From assembly GCF_949628215.1 (NCBI RefSeq), contig NC_134311.1, forward strand, positions 24,118,582 to 24,182,581: a stretch of DNA of 64,000 nucleotides, written 5' to 3'. Source of the stretch: Phalacrocorax aristotelis (Eukaryota > Chordata > Aves > Suliformes > Phalacrocoracidae). The translations under genes were made by a program, and so were the position numbers. The notes under the pieces were generated by a model. That model made no database searches. It was not told the origin of the DNA and saw nothing but the letters and a program-made list of their open reading frames with translations. Positions 34,490 to 47,500 of the stretch are shown here, piece by piece. Numbering within the stretch: the first letter of the stretch is position 1; the number at the start of each line of letters is the position of its first letter.

Positions 34490-37400
34490 TTCACAGTGCT
34501 TTACAGTAGAATGAAAACCACTCCTCCCTTGTTTGAATACTTTCTGAACTTCTGTGTCGTGTTCGACTGTTTTGTGTTAGTGTGCTGTAGCTGGAAAGGA
34601 AGATGTTTTAAAACGTTTTTGCTCTTCTCCCTAGAACTGAATGTCCTGTGCTGGAGGGCACTAATGAATCATGATTTGCTGTTCACAACAAGCCGTTCAG
34701 TCTTCTGGAAATAACCACATTTTGAGAACCAGGTAAGTTTCCTTTGCTTGGGTGCAACATCCATATCAATGACCTTTTGCAGCAGATGTCCTTACTCTGA
34801 TGAACGTGTCAAAATCTTTGCTTAATAAGCTTCCTGTTATTTTCAAAATATGTAACATTATTTTTTGGCATTGGAATGGAGCGGATGCTTTCAGTTAACT
34901 TATTGCACTAGCTAAAAATAAAACACACAAGCCCCTAGAGTCTCACCAGGTGGTGGAAACTCAGCATGGCACATCAGTAGCTGTCATCATCTGTTGGCCT
35001 GAGAGTATGATGCCCATCTGTGAATTCAGCTGAAGGAAATGTCATGTTAGAAGTCACCCAGGAAGACACTTTTAAATTAGAAGGCTAAAATTGACACAAA
35101 TAAACAGAATTTAGCAGTATCTTCTGGAAGTGGGTATTGCGCTCTTCTACACATATTAGAAGACCTGCTGGTGTACTGGGGAAACTTTGGTAATCAAACT
35201 AGGCATTTGGAATGAAAGGATTACACATAAATGTTTCATTTGAAAAGGAAGGCTCTTCCAGATAGAAGTAACCAGACAGTAACTTAGTTTTAAAACATTT
35301 GATTTAGGAGTTGTTATTAATCCTGTGAGATGCATTCCCCAGCCAGTTCTCCTTTCCCCCTCTCTTCTTGCACACAAAGACTACACTTGCAAATACACGT
35401 GCACTCGGGTTGCCTGAGCTCCCTGCTTGTTTGTCCCGTTGTAGTAGGTGTTACTACAGGCTCTGAGGAGGGGTTCACGCCGCAGACCTCCTGGCTGCAG
35501 TCGTGTGCAGCCTGTTTTACCCTGACACTGTGCAAAGGGTTACAGTGACAAAGGGATCTGCAGAAACCTTGCTGCATTGGTAGCAGAAATAGGTATGCCA
35601 ATACACAAGACCCTGAGGAAACAACAGCTTCCCCAGTCTGCCAGGCACTGCTGCCCTGCTACAGGTTGCTGGTGCCATGGTTCGTGTTCCATAATTTACC
35701 AGTTGTTACTCACGTGGTCCTTTTGCAGCCGCTTCACGGGAACCTCTGAGCTTTCATCAGCAGAGCTGGAGTATTCTGAGGTGCAGCTGGTGGCAAGCAG
35801 CAGTGCCTGGAGCATATAAAGTGATACCTAAATAGGTGGGTTGAAAGGTTGAAAGGGAGTAAATCAGGTTTCACAAATTCAGTACTTAAAATCTGTTGAT
35901 GTTTTCTGGCAATTTATGCCTTTAATGTCTCTATGCCTCACTTCCCCCTTCTGCGCAAAGCGACTAGCACGGTGCCAGTTCCCCGATATACTGAAAAAAA
36001 AAATTAATTACTCTTCACAGAGCTGGCAGCCATAGCAATGAAAGCCCCAATGGACAAGTCCACAAGAAAACGAGTTCTATATTTTGTGCAGAATTTCAGT
36101 GATATGCAGTAAATAATACATGGGTTCCCCACCGGATTGATTTTGAACGGTTAGCTAGTCAAAGGCGTCACCCATCACTTCCGTGGACTAGAGGACTGCG
36201 GAAAGGAGCGCACACTGAACGGGACAGGACAGGATTTAGTGCGAGGTTACGGTATTGCACTGGCAAATGCAGTTTTTGAGATTCATTTACCTTCCATGTG
36301 TTTGACTCCTTGGAGGTTGGGGATTCATTTGGGAGCACACGCGTGAACCCTGTCCGTCCCTCCCTGCCCAGGTGGCTGCAGGCTGGGGGCCCATCACCAT
36401 GGCAGTGCGCCTGCACCCCTGCGTCCTGCCTGCCTGCCGACTTTTTCCATCCCAGGCTGCTTCATAGCAACATCATCACCTGGTTACAGCAACGTGGCCC
36501 GCATTACTTGAAGGCTGCATGACTGACCTTTCACGTAAGTTACAGTACAAAAAGCCCTGCTTGTGTGTTAGGTAGTTTATACCATCACCACCGACCGTGG
36601 CGAACATCCGATGCAGCTTCACAGCTTCTGAAGAAATGGGCGCCTCGCAGTGCTCATGAAGCCTTGGTTGCTGTGAGCAGGACCTCGTAAACAAGTGCCT
36701 GGGAAAAGGCCAGCCTTCCAGCTCCTTACACATGGCACAGTGTGCGCAATCTGAGGCCCAACTCAAGGAAACATGGCAGAACTGTGGGATTCAGTCCTTT
36801 CTAAAGTAATTATCTCTTGAGCTGCAGTTTTAGGATGTGCCATGGCTGAAGAAAGCAGTAGCAAACATGGTGGGGAGGGTATCGAAGTATTGAGGAACAC
36901 AATGGCCAGGGCAGGGGTTGCCTTATCCACATTCTGACAAAATTCTTGAATTCTAATAAAAAGATCTAGATTTCTCATATGTTTTGGTTTGAAAAATAAA
37001 GGTAGTTGGTAATTAATAATAATTTGCCTAGTTTGCTGAACTGCTACGACCAACTATTTGCTAGGAACAAATTGCTTCGCTGCATCTTTAAAATTGCACA
37101 GTTCCTAGGGAAAAAAAAAAGCCTCTACATCATCTGTGTATTTTTTTAAAGTTGTACAGTGAAATCAGACAGAGCTTCACTCGAAGGATGTCATGCTTCC
37201 CATGCAACTAATAAGAAACACTGGCAGAAAGGAGCTGGAGAAAGGAGTTCAGCAAACATGCCTTCATGATCTAGAATTTAAAAAAATTCTAGTGCAGCTC
37301 CCAAGTTGACTCCCATGCAGCTCTCCCTTGTGACTCTCCAAATATGTGTGTAACAAAGCCAGCTGGATGCTCCTTTAGGTTTTCTAGCCACCACGCCCAG

Positions 37401-38670
37401 AAACAGCAAGAAGTTTGCAGGTGTTAAGTAGCTGCCATTGGAGATTTAAAATCCTCCTCTACACTGTAGCTCCCCTCTTTTCTTCTACCAGTAATGGTTA
37501 GCTGCACAGATGAATCTAAATATTTCACAAGATTTGGAATTTGAAGGCAGTTATAGTGAAAGTTTTGCTAACAAATTTTGATAATACACAATGGAAAAAA
37601 AGTATTTTCACATTTCAGGGCGCTAAAACTCTAGGGTTTACTAGCATTTATTTTGCATAGAAAATACAGTGGCCTAATTTCAGCTCTTAATTTTAATTGA
37701 CTTGGACATTTGGTTCTGAAGCCCCACAAACTGTGCACTATATCATAATACAGTCTTTAAAATTTAAAAGTATATTCTAATATGCAATTAAATAATAAAA
37801 ATGCTTTTGAATTGCTCAGCAGTGATCCGCTCCCCGCAACTTGTATTGCTGATACACACGTAGCAAATTTCAAACAAGTTCCCACATGTGTGCTTGAATG
37901 GCAAGACAGAAATCAACGAAGTCCCTTCTCTGTACCGTGACCCACACTTAATCCTAATTCTCTGTAGTGTGACGGACTTTACTGACCTAAAAGTTCTGGT
38001 GAAACATAAATAAATCTAGCTTTGGCAAGCAAGAAGCTGTTGCAATTTACTGCATCGATCTATAAATCCTCATTAACTACTACCATGCACTGCTTAATTA
38101 GAAAACTCTACTTAATCAAGATGCTTCCCAAGGAATCAATTTACACCTAATGATACTCGTGGCAAGGACCGCTGCTTAATTGGGATGGTAATTTCATTTA
38201 ATTGGGACACCTTCAGGTGACCTGGGTGACGACCTGCACGTTACAGTTCAGCGCCTCCTCCTCATGGCAGCTTGTAGTTGCCCCAGTCTGCCCCCACTTG
38301 CAGCTGGCGTGCAGTGAGTTACTGAAGGTCGCCCAACGCTGCTTACCAGTGGATAAGCAGCCACCTTCACATCACTCTGAAGGACTTACAGTATGCCAGA
38401 CTATGCAAAACAGGGAGATGCTCGATACAGTACTACCGCAGGGGAAGGTGCTTAGCTACTTCATTGGCCTAATTTTAATGAAAATAGTCAGGCCCTTTTT
38501 AAATGAATTTTCTATTGCAGTGTGAAGTCCGTTGTTTTCATAAGATGCAGTGCCTCCAAACAGGTTCAGATTTTCTGCCATTGTACCTGTATGAGATTAG
38601 AGAACGCAGTCTGAGGTGTTGAGGTTTGCCTGCTGCTGGAAAGTAGTTGGTTGCCTGTCAATGCAGTTAT
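34490..38670. other. Intergenic DNA between the two younger CR1 copies
   Basis: Mixed composition with GC-richer patches around 35,330-35,800 and 36,300-36,500. No recognisable gene, RNA or repeat. The short ORFs lack family features. Confidence 0.45.
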
Positions 38671-39260
38671 CAAAGAATCACAGAAGTTTGGGGTGGAAGG
38701 AACCTTGATCTTCTAGGCCAACCCCCCTGCCATGGGCAGGGACATCTTCCACTACATTGTTGCTCAAAGCCCCTCCAACCTGACTTTGAGCACTGCCAAT
38801 TATGGGGCATCCACTGCTTCTCTGGGCAACTTGTTCCAGTGTCTCACCACCCACATACTAAATGATTTCTTCCTAATATCCAGTCTAAATCTACCACCCT
38901 TTAGTTTAAAACCATTGCCCCTTATCCTGTCTGTACAGGTCTTGGTGAAGTCTCTCTGTCTTTCTTATAAGCCTGCTTTAAGTATTGAAAGGTCGAAACA
39001 ATGTCTCCTGGAGCCTTCTCCAGGCTGAACAACCCCAACTCTCTCAGCCTGTCCTCACAGGAGAGGTGCTCCAGCCCTCCAGCCCTCTGACTATTTTCAT
39101 GGCCCCCCTCTGGACCTGCTCTGATAGGTCCATGTCTTTCTTGTGCTGGAGACCTCAGAGCTGGATGCGGCACTCCAGGTGAGGTCTCACCAGAGCGGAG
39201 TAGAGGGGGAGAATCACTTCCCTCGAAACGCTTCTTGTCATGCAGCCCAGGATTATTGTA
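38671..39260 (-). mobile_element. CR1 LINE, 3' end fragment (0.6 kb)
   Basis: Read on the minus strand this is the standard CR1 3' end. [11 protein letters not shown] and [15 protein letters not shown] are followed by the 3' UTR, read on the plus strand as GAATCACAGAAGTTTGGGGT, GGAACCTT and CCATGGGCAGGGACATCTTC. It is 5'-truncated near 39,260, as most copies are. It looks younger than the 48.5-kb copy. Confidence 0.93.
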
Positions 39261-40755
39261 CAGACCAACCTCTGGATTCCAGAGAGCAGAGATTATGACT
39301 AATGCTGAATTAATCTGTTTTAGCTTGTACTTGCAGTTAAACTGTGTTCAGCTACTCCCTCCTCAACAAAGCATTTTTTTAACTGGAGATAAGGATCAAC
39401 TAAAGGAAAGGGGGAGGGACACTGTTGCATGTTATCTTCATCAGCCCAATACCGTGGAAGCAGGGAACACCCAACATCATATAGACATAATGTGAGGTAT
39501 CCAAACGTTAGAAAAATATACCCTGACTCATTGCTTTTGAGAAAAGCCTGTGACGGTTTAGACCTGATGCCATATCCACCTATGACAGCAGTGCCACCAC
39601 AGCTCCCTTAGTTGCTCTCACTGAAAACTTCCTATAAACTACTGACTTGTCATCTTTGCAGAGAGCTTTAGAAGATCCTTTCCAACTACCTTATTTGTTT
39701 TTATTCATATACAAGGGGATCAAGGCCACAGCTAAAAATAACACTGTCTTGCTTTCAAAAGCAATTTTTCTTGTAATACTAGGAAAACAGAAATTAGCAG
39801 GAAAGGAAGCAACTTGTAGGTGTGCACTAAATACATATCACATGAAACTGAGCATGCATTTTATAAAGCTATCCTGCAGATTTTGCTATACTTGAGAAAA
39901 AACAACCTGTCAAGGATTTTAAGTTTTTGTTCCAGAAAATGGAGATTTATAAAATCTTGCTGGGGGATGAAACCTTATCTCTTGCTCCACTATTATTCCC
40001 TCAAAAAACACCTTACAAAACCCGGTGCCACAAGAAACCTAAAGCCTATTTTTCAAGCTCAACACCAGCAATAGCCTATTACAACACCTGCAATGACGAT
40101 AATGAAAGCCGTTTCATAAAAATCTGCAGCAATTACAGCTGTGTACACTCTGCTCATAATACAGGCTTTAAAAGGAGGTTAATCATGCTCTGATCCTCAA
40201 ACTAGACTGATAAATCATGATAACGTCACACAATGATTCACACTTCAGATGACTCATAGAGCCAGGATAATTATCTAGCAGGTCTTCTGCAAGTCTCCTG
40301 TTCAATGAGTGAGCACATCATGGGACTGAGGACTCCTGTTGTATGAATCAAATAGGAAGTGTGAAGAAGCAAGAAGATCAGTACTACAAATTAGGTAGTA
40401 TTAGATGCCTACCCTGACTAATTTGCATATTTAAGTTGAGACACAGGTTTCCTCTTAGCTGTGACCATGGTTTATTAAAGTAAATACCCTGCAGTTTTCT
40501 TATACAAGTAAAATTCCTCTTTAAATGTTTAAGCTTGACTGTACATGCATGTATATTATTAGTCTTTAGAAAAAAAAGAACCCTTGTGACATAGCAAAGT
40601 ATTTTTCCAGCTTCCTTACAAAACAGCACTTTTTCTCTGCTGGTAGAAGACATTAAAATTTTTACTGTATTAAGTGGTCTGTGTAACTTTTACAAAAGCT
40701 GTGTACAAAAAACTTAAAAGAATACAAAAATTCCAAAGTACACTCTGACAGCTAA
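39261..40755. other. Intergenic DNA beyond the PAM 3' end
   Basis: AT-rich with no recognised gene or repeat. A second AATAAA (minus strand, 40,471-40,476) would allow a longer PAM transcript. Confidence 0.45.
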
Positions 40756-41391
40756 TGCTCTGCGAATACTTTATTACACAAATTACATTCAGCTTCTGAA
40801 AATAGTGTTCTAACAGTGATACCATCTAAAAATAAGACATCCCAGAAACACATCAAGTTAGGAAGAAGAAAAAAATTAAATAGAGACTTTTTTCTTTCCT
40901 TCAATGCAATATAATGTTAGTGATTTTAAAAAAATAGAAGAAGATTTAGCAGCTTCATTTTCTTGTGGCACTGTATTTTCTCTGTACTGCAACAGTTTAA
41001 GGACATTGAAGAGGAAAGGCACAAAACAGAAATTGGCAACTGAATAGTTATGGGAAAAATACTTTGAACAAGCAGATAGTAAGACTTATTTACAAGATCC
41101 CCAAATTGACATGAGAAAATACTACTGCTTTAAATCAGTGCTGCAATGAGAAGACTATTTGCTTGATTAAGATGTTCACATAAAAAACAACGGCACTGAT
41201 ATGGAACTTCCATACACTCCTCCACTTAAAAAACAGAACTAAAACCAAACAAAAATTAAAGGAACCAGTGTACAGCCCCACACAGACTAGTACAGTTTAC
41301 AGTTAAATACACAAAATCTTAAACGTGCTTAAGGGAAAAGGAATCTGACATTCTGGGTTGAATCATGTAATGGAGAACTCAAAGGCTGGTT
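40756..41391 (-). other. PAM: PAM 3' UTR (probable)
   Basis: On the minus strand the sequence runs from the PAM stop codon to the first AATAAA hexamer at 40,775-40,770, giving a UTR of about 640 nt. It is AT-rich as expected. The end is inferred from the hexamer only. Confidence 0.5.
40770..40775 (-). terminator. Candidate PAM poly(A) signal AATAAA
   Basis: TTTATT on the plus strand is AATAAA in PAM orientation, about 620 nt after the stop. It is the nearest hexamer that gives a plausible 3' UTR. Confidence 0.45.
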
Positions 41392-41573
41392 TCAGGATGA
41401 TGAAGGTGCTGGTGGGGGTGGAGGTGCTGAACACTCTTCCTCTGAATCTGTGCCATCATCTTCATCTTTTTCTTGATCGCTTCCTTCAGTGCTCAGTCGG
41501 TCAAACCCTTTTCGGCTGTAGCCTTTGTGACTTGCAAAGAAGTTCCCAAGGTTAAGGCCACCACCGCCTTTCC
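41392..41573 (-). CDS. PAM: PAM last coding exon
   Basis: Encodes [20 protein letters not shown], then [20 protein letters not shown] and an acidic, proline-rich end [10 protein letters not shown] before [21 protein letters not shown] is the routing and phosphorylation region of the PAM tail. Confidence 0.96.
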
Positions 41574-44500
41574 CTGTGGAAAGGAAATGCTTGTCTTAAG
41601 GTTTGCTTTACTGTGCAGGGGGGAATAAAATTCTACCTACTCTTTCAACAGTACAGTGGAAATTATTTTAAGTGTCCTTCCAGAAACTGTTTTTAAAGAT
41701 CAGCACGTGAACCACAAACGCTAAGTGTAGAGATTACGAAGGAGAGAGGACATTCATTCATTCAGTACTTTTTTCACCATCCATTGTTACATTAAGTCTT
41801 TACGCAGGCTATTTCTGTTTTCACCACTTTGCCCTTAGCCTTAAGTGCTTTACTTCATTCACCAGATCCACAGATAACTCATTATAACAGCTAGCGCTCT
41901 CCCACTGGTAGTGACACATCCTCTTCAGTGGGCAGATGATGGATGAAAGGTGTCGTAAAAGACATTTCCACAAAACACCTGAGGTTTGACCCCAATCCCT
42001 CTCCTGAGAAAGTTCCATCAAATCTGATATTCAGCTAGAAGCAAATACAGAAAAACCCCTCCAGTTACTGCGTTCTCGAAGGATCTTCAATGACTTAGAC
42101 TTACCTCTGAGTCTGCCTAAAATTCTGCCTGAACTTGAATCGAGTTTGTGTTCCCCATCAGCTGAAAAATAAAGTAGATTTAAAAACTTAGTTACAAAAA
42201 AAAATTGTATTATTAAATAATTATCTGTATTTTCAGATACAAAGCACAGACATTCAACAAATTGTTCAGCAGCTCCAAGAGGCAAACCAGATACTTTTCA
42301 GCTGAGTGATTAAGGTAAAATGGTAATTCCTAACAAAACTATCATACCACAGATGTTCGGTTTATGCCAATTCAGCCATTAAGAAGATGTACATAAAAGT
42401 TATTTCTGAGAATTTAATTCCCTCGACTGTTCACTTATGTTACTGTGAAGAGTTTACAGGAAGGACAAGAACCTTGTCATTTATAATGTGCATAACTATG
42501 TTCCAGCACACCGCAAAATACAGCTTTACATTTGAAATGGTATAGCTTCCCTTCAGAGAAGATTGGCTTTCTGGAAGACAGTGATCTGTGAATTTCTTCA
42601 GGTATTTTGGAGTAAATTCTGTCCCCCCTCACAAATATATCCTTGTCCCTGGTAACTCTTGCCATCCTTCATCTGAAGAAAAATTAAATGCCATGACCAA
42701 ACTGTCTTTTCCTCAGTTTCCATAAATCTGTACAATAACTTTACTTCTACGAGTGTAACTGCATCATGCTCTTTGACACAGTAAATTCAGGCACTACTGG
42801 AATCCAAATGGCATGCGAAGACGCTATTATAGGTCGTATCCATTAGCGGCACTACTGCAGTAGTCAAGAGTGTTAGCACATTTGATTTGTTAAACATGTT
42901 TGAACACAAAGAGTCAGGAAGCCGCACACTGAAATCTTCAAATAAAGTACATCCAATTCAATTGCACGGCGATACTAGGCCACTGAATTACGTACTCTGT
43001 CATAGTACGTCCTAGTCAGTGCTAGAGCTGTATTATTTGTCTATTCCAAGTACATTTTCTTCTCTTGGTGAGAATATCTTAATAAAACTATTTATGCCAT
43101 ACAAAATAACAAGTGTAATGATCAAACTCCTACTGCAGTCTACCAGTTTCTCAAAAATAATGTTATTAAATAGTATGAATTAAGGACAAAATTACTTAGT
43201 TTGTAAGTACCAATTACAGCTCTCACAGCAATGGATGGAGGTGCATTATGGAAACATGTCTGACTCACAATGCACAAGGTAGTACTGAACAATAATACAT
43301 ATTCTCCTGTAAATGTTAACTCTTTGCATTTTGCTTATACCTTGAAAATACCCATAGAGTCCTTTGCTTTCAATAATTTAAATATCCCAAAGTAAAAATC
43401 AAACCATGCTCAGAGTATTAAAATTTATGCATTCTAGATGATAACATGAATGTATTCTAGTTGTTTCTGAGATACCAGTTTTCAGCTTGATGCCAATTAA
43501 AGTTTTTAGATACATGTTCTGAAAAGGTGGTGGCTTAGGATGTAATACTAAAGGCATAGGGGGATGCAGTTGCTGTGTGCACACTGATTCTTAGTTTGCA
43601 TGCAGCATCACCGTAACTGTTCAGAATGGTAAAGGGAAAGTACGCCTCTCTTCTCATACCCTCATCTCTCAGTGTTTAGTGATGTTTTGAACTGGAATAA
43701 TAAAATCCTGTTCTCTAGAGTTACTTATGGTTACCTCCATAGACAGTTGTCTTCCTCCACCGAATAAATACTAAAATTGCCAGCAGGACAACAACAGGGA
43801 TTATTAGAAGAGTTGTAATAAGAACAAAGGAAACTCCAGTGCTGGCCTGTTGGACCAAATGTTGTTTTTCCTGCTTCTTTAGAGGGTCTGTTGATTCTGG
43901 GTTGTTTCTTGATGTGGCTTCTACAATTGTTTCTGATTCTTTAAAAAGAAGACAATTTCAATATGTAATCCATATACATCAAGCAACACAGAACAAGGCT
44001 TTAAAGAAACGAACAAGCTAGAATACCTGAAGTGTTGAGCAACAAGGAAACAAAAGACAAAAAGACTTATGGAGACATTTTCAGCTCTTGGTGATGTATC
44101 CCACATGTAAGGCAGACAGAGTCTGAACGATATCACTCGCTAGCAAAGACGACCTCCCCATTTCTTGAATGGGGAGAGGAGAGGTGTCAGAGAGAATTTT
44201 GTCTTAAAAAGTATCTATATTTTAAAATACAGGGAAATCCCCAAAAGATCTATTTTTGCAAATAGGTGTGTGATGTATTATCAACTAAATATCTCCTTCT
44301 GACAATAACACTTCCACAAGAAGTATAGAAATCCAGTATATGCTGTATCATCATAAAGAAAAAGGAAAGCATTGAAAGTTGTTTTTAATAAACTTGTGAC
44401 AAAGCATTAAATTTTCTTTTTTTTTTTTTTTTTTTCCTGTGAAAGAACTTTGGTCCTGTGCATCTGGAGAGCTTTTGAAAACTGCATCCAATCATCCCTG

Positions 44501-47500
44501 ACTAGTTTGTTACCTCTCCACCTACAAGCAGAAAAACAGTTTCAATAAAATCCTATATGCTTTTACATGTGTATAAAAGGTCACATGCTTAGGGCTAACT
44601 TCTAATGAGCAAAACCATCTAGCTTTATATCTGAAAGTCCGACTTCAGTGCATGTCTTAAGAAGTAGCTGCATCAGAAACACTCTGAATCAACTCTATTT
44701 TGATTCTGTATCAAACTTAAAATTATATTCTATTATGAAAGAATAGTAAACGCTTCAGTTTACACTTAACACTAATACAGTGTTATCATGCAGATAAAAA
44801 AAAAAGCAGTAAATCCAGGGAAATAAATCTAAATAGAAAAAAATGGTAATTTTTGCCATATGGTGTGACTGGCAAAGCTGTGTACTGAAAGACTATGCAG
44901 AAAGATAAACCAACTGCCATTTCAAATAACCCTTTTTTTGTTGTTGAGGGTTGTGGAGCAGGGGGACGGGTGCTGGGGAGTAACTATCACAGTCATATTT
45001 TAGAGCTATTTCTGCATCTAAGGGAGCTGACACAGATACCAATCTGGACCACAGCAGATGGTCGTACGGAATTAATCCACTAGTTAAATTTTTATGTTAG
45101 TGTCTGTGAAGCACATCATCACTGAAAATGAAATGGTTAGATTGGCTGTAAAATAGCGTCTACTAGGTAACACTGTTACAAGCTGCTTTCTAGTGCTTCC
45201 TATGCTGGCTCACTTTTACCCATAGTCACTGTATGAAATAATGGTGAAAAATGAAACAACAGTGAAACTAGGTAGCTTTTCTCCCCCTCAACTTGGCAGA
45301 AGTAGTCCTAGTCTATGTGAAAATACTGGTTCCTTCATTTCCATTATGAATCAGACTAACCTTTTATTTCCTGTACCTCAATACCAGCCTTTTTAACTGA
45401 CCGATGTTCCATTTCTGTAAAACAAAATTATTCTTCAGGACAACTGACATTTCAGAAGATACTCAGTGACATTTTCCTGCTAGCTTTCTCAAATGTAAGT
45501 ACAATCCTACAGTAAACAATCCCATCAGCATCTGAACTTCACCAAGGAGAGTCAATATAAACCATTCAATAGCTCTGAAGGCCACAGAAAAAAGAGCTTG
45601 ATTCACCAAAGATGTTTGCAATAATTAACTCCTATACCAGAGAGATTTCAGGGGCACTTGTAAAGGTTCAGGGATTCCCATAAAAATAAAACTGTTAATT
45701 GCAATCAAAACCACAATGGATTAAAGGCTGGCTGAATCAGAGCCCTCTAGCTACTGCTGTTTTACACTGCAGCAAAAGCTAAAAAGAAAATGATATACAA
45801 GTATTTTCCTCATCTAACCTCTAGGTGACGAATAATTGCATTATTTTTTTGTTCTCTTGTTTCTTTGAATAGAAGCCTAGAAGTGTTCTTGTTCAGATTA
45901 CGATATGCAGAAAAAGCCATATCCAGTCAGAATTACAATTTACCTGGTTCAGTTTCCTGTTATTAACAGCAGCTGATACCAGGTGCCCCAAAGGAAAACC
46001 CATTAATTATAAACAAAGAAATGGAATAACTGGCTTAGGCAGAAGTTCATTTATAACAGCAGACTTTTACTGGTTGACTAACACCCTGAAGCTTGAGGCT
46101 TTATCTCTCTCATACATTTTTAATCCAATATAATATAACAGTGGATTATATTTTTTATTCCTGTAAAATATCTAATATCTCTCTGACTCCTACTAAATTG
46201 ATGTCTGACTAATCAGGTCCCTCTCCCTGAAGTCAGGCTCCTTGGCTTGGCGGTTACTAGATTAAAACTGGGAAGCGTTTCCACTTCATGGAAACAGGAC
46301 TTCAAATTATACTAGATTTATCTTCTAATGATGAATACTCCCAATGAAATGAATATAAATTCTAAGTTGACTTGAGTTTTTACTACAGCCCCTAGGAGTT
46401 TCCTATATGATAATCTCAAAGGAAGCACTAGACTTCTCAGCAAGCGATACATTATAATTACTGAAGTGCTCGAGTCATGCTTTTTTAAATCAGGTACTGA
46501 CATGACATGGGATAGATCTACCATGAGGCAAATGCATTCTGATTCCTCCTGCGACCAATGAACTAATGCGCTCAGGACTCTCCCGTGACAGAGCATGCAG
46601 CAATGCTGAAGAATGGTGTTTTACTGAAAACGGAGGAGTAGCACACAACTTCTGCAGGCAGAGCTTGTAGTGCAATTAAATAATAGTCATTAAGCCACCA
46701 GGTTCTTTGCCAGTGGTACCAGACAAGTGGTGCTGATCTGAAGATGCAAAATGTGAAGTTCTGCCATTAAGAACATAAAGAACATACTTTCTGTGGATGC
46801 AAACTTCCACACTGCTCTGGCATGAACATCTCCGATGAATACTGTTTTATCTTCTGAAGCAACAACATCATGTGGCATCTCAAAGTTCTGTGTAGATAAG
46901 CAGTCACAGATTACTCTTAAGTGTCTGCACAGCCATGAGGCCTTCTTAACCGCGAACTTGAGACTGGTCATATTTGGTCCTTACACTGGAAAACGCAGCA
47001 GGTGCTGGTGTGAAAGCCTAACATAAGTAAAGGGAGAGGAATTCCATTTCTGTTGTATCTTTGCCTTCTCCAGGGATAACACCACGGAGATTATTAGATA
47101 TATTCATGCTAAACTATTTTTATATTTGTAATATTTATATTTATATTCTTGCATTCAATTTTACCTTGTGAAATATATATTATTTAAAAAATCATGAATC
47201 TAGGTTTCAAGCCCACATATTTAGTTTTTGTCAGAGCTTGTATGCAATACAGCTAGTTTCCATACTCAGAAAAAAATAACTCCAATATAATTTAAAACCG
47301 GACTGCAAATAACAGAGTATATGTGTTACTCAGAAATGGGAATCTTAACATTCATTCTTTAGTCTAAGACAATATGTGGAAACTTTTTTAAAAAATAAAC
47401 ATAATTTTTAGGTACCATACTGTATGAACATTTAGGCTTAACTTCCACACTAATCTTCTGTAAAGAAGGTACGTAACCACACAGTTTAATTTTATTTCTG

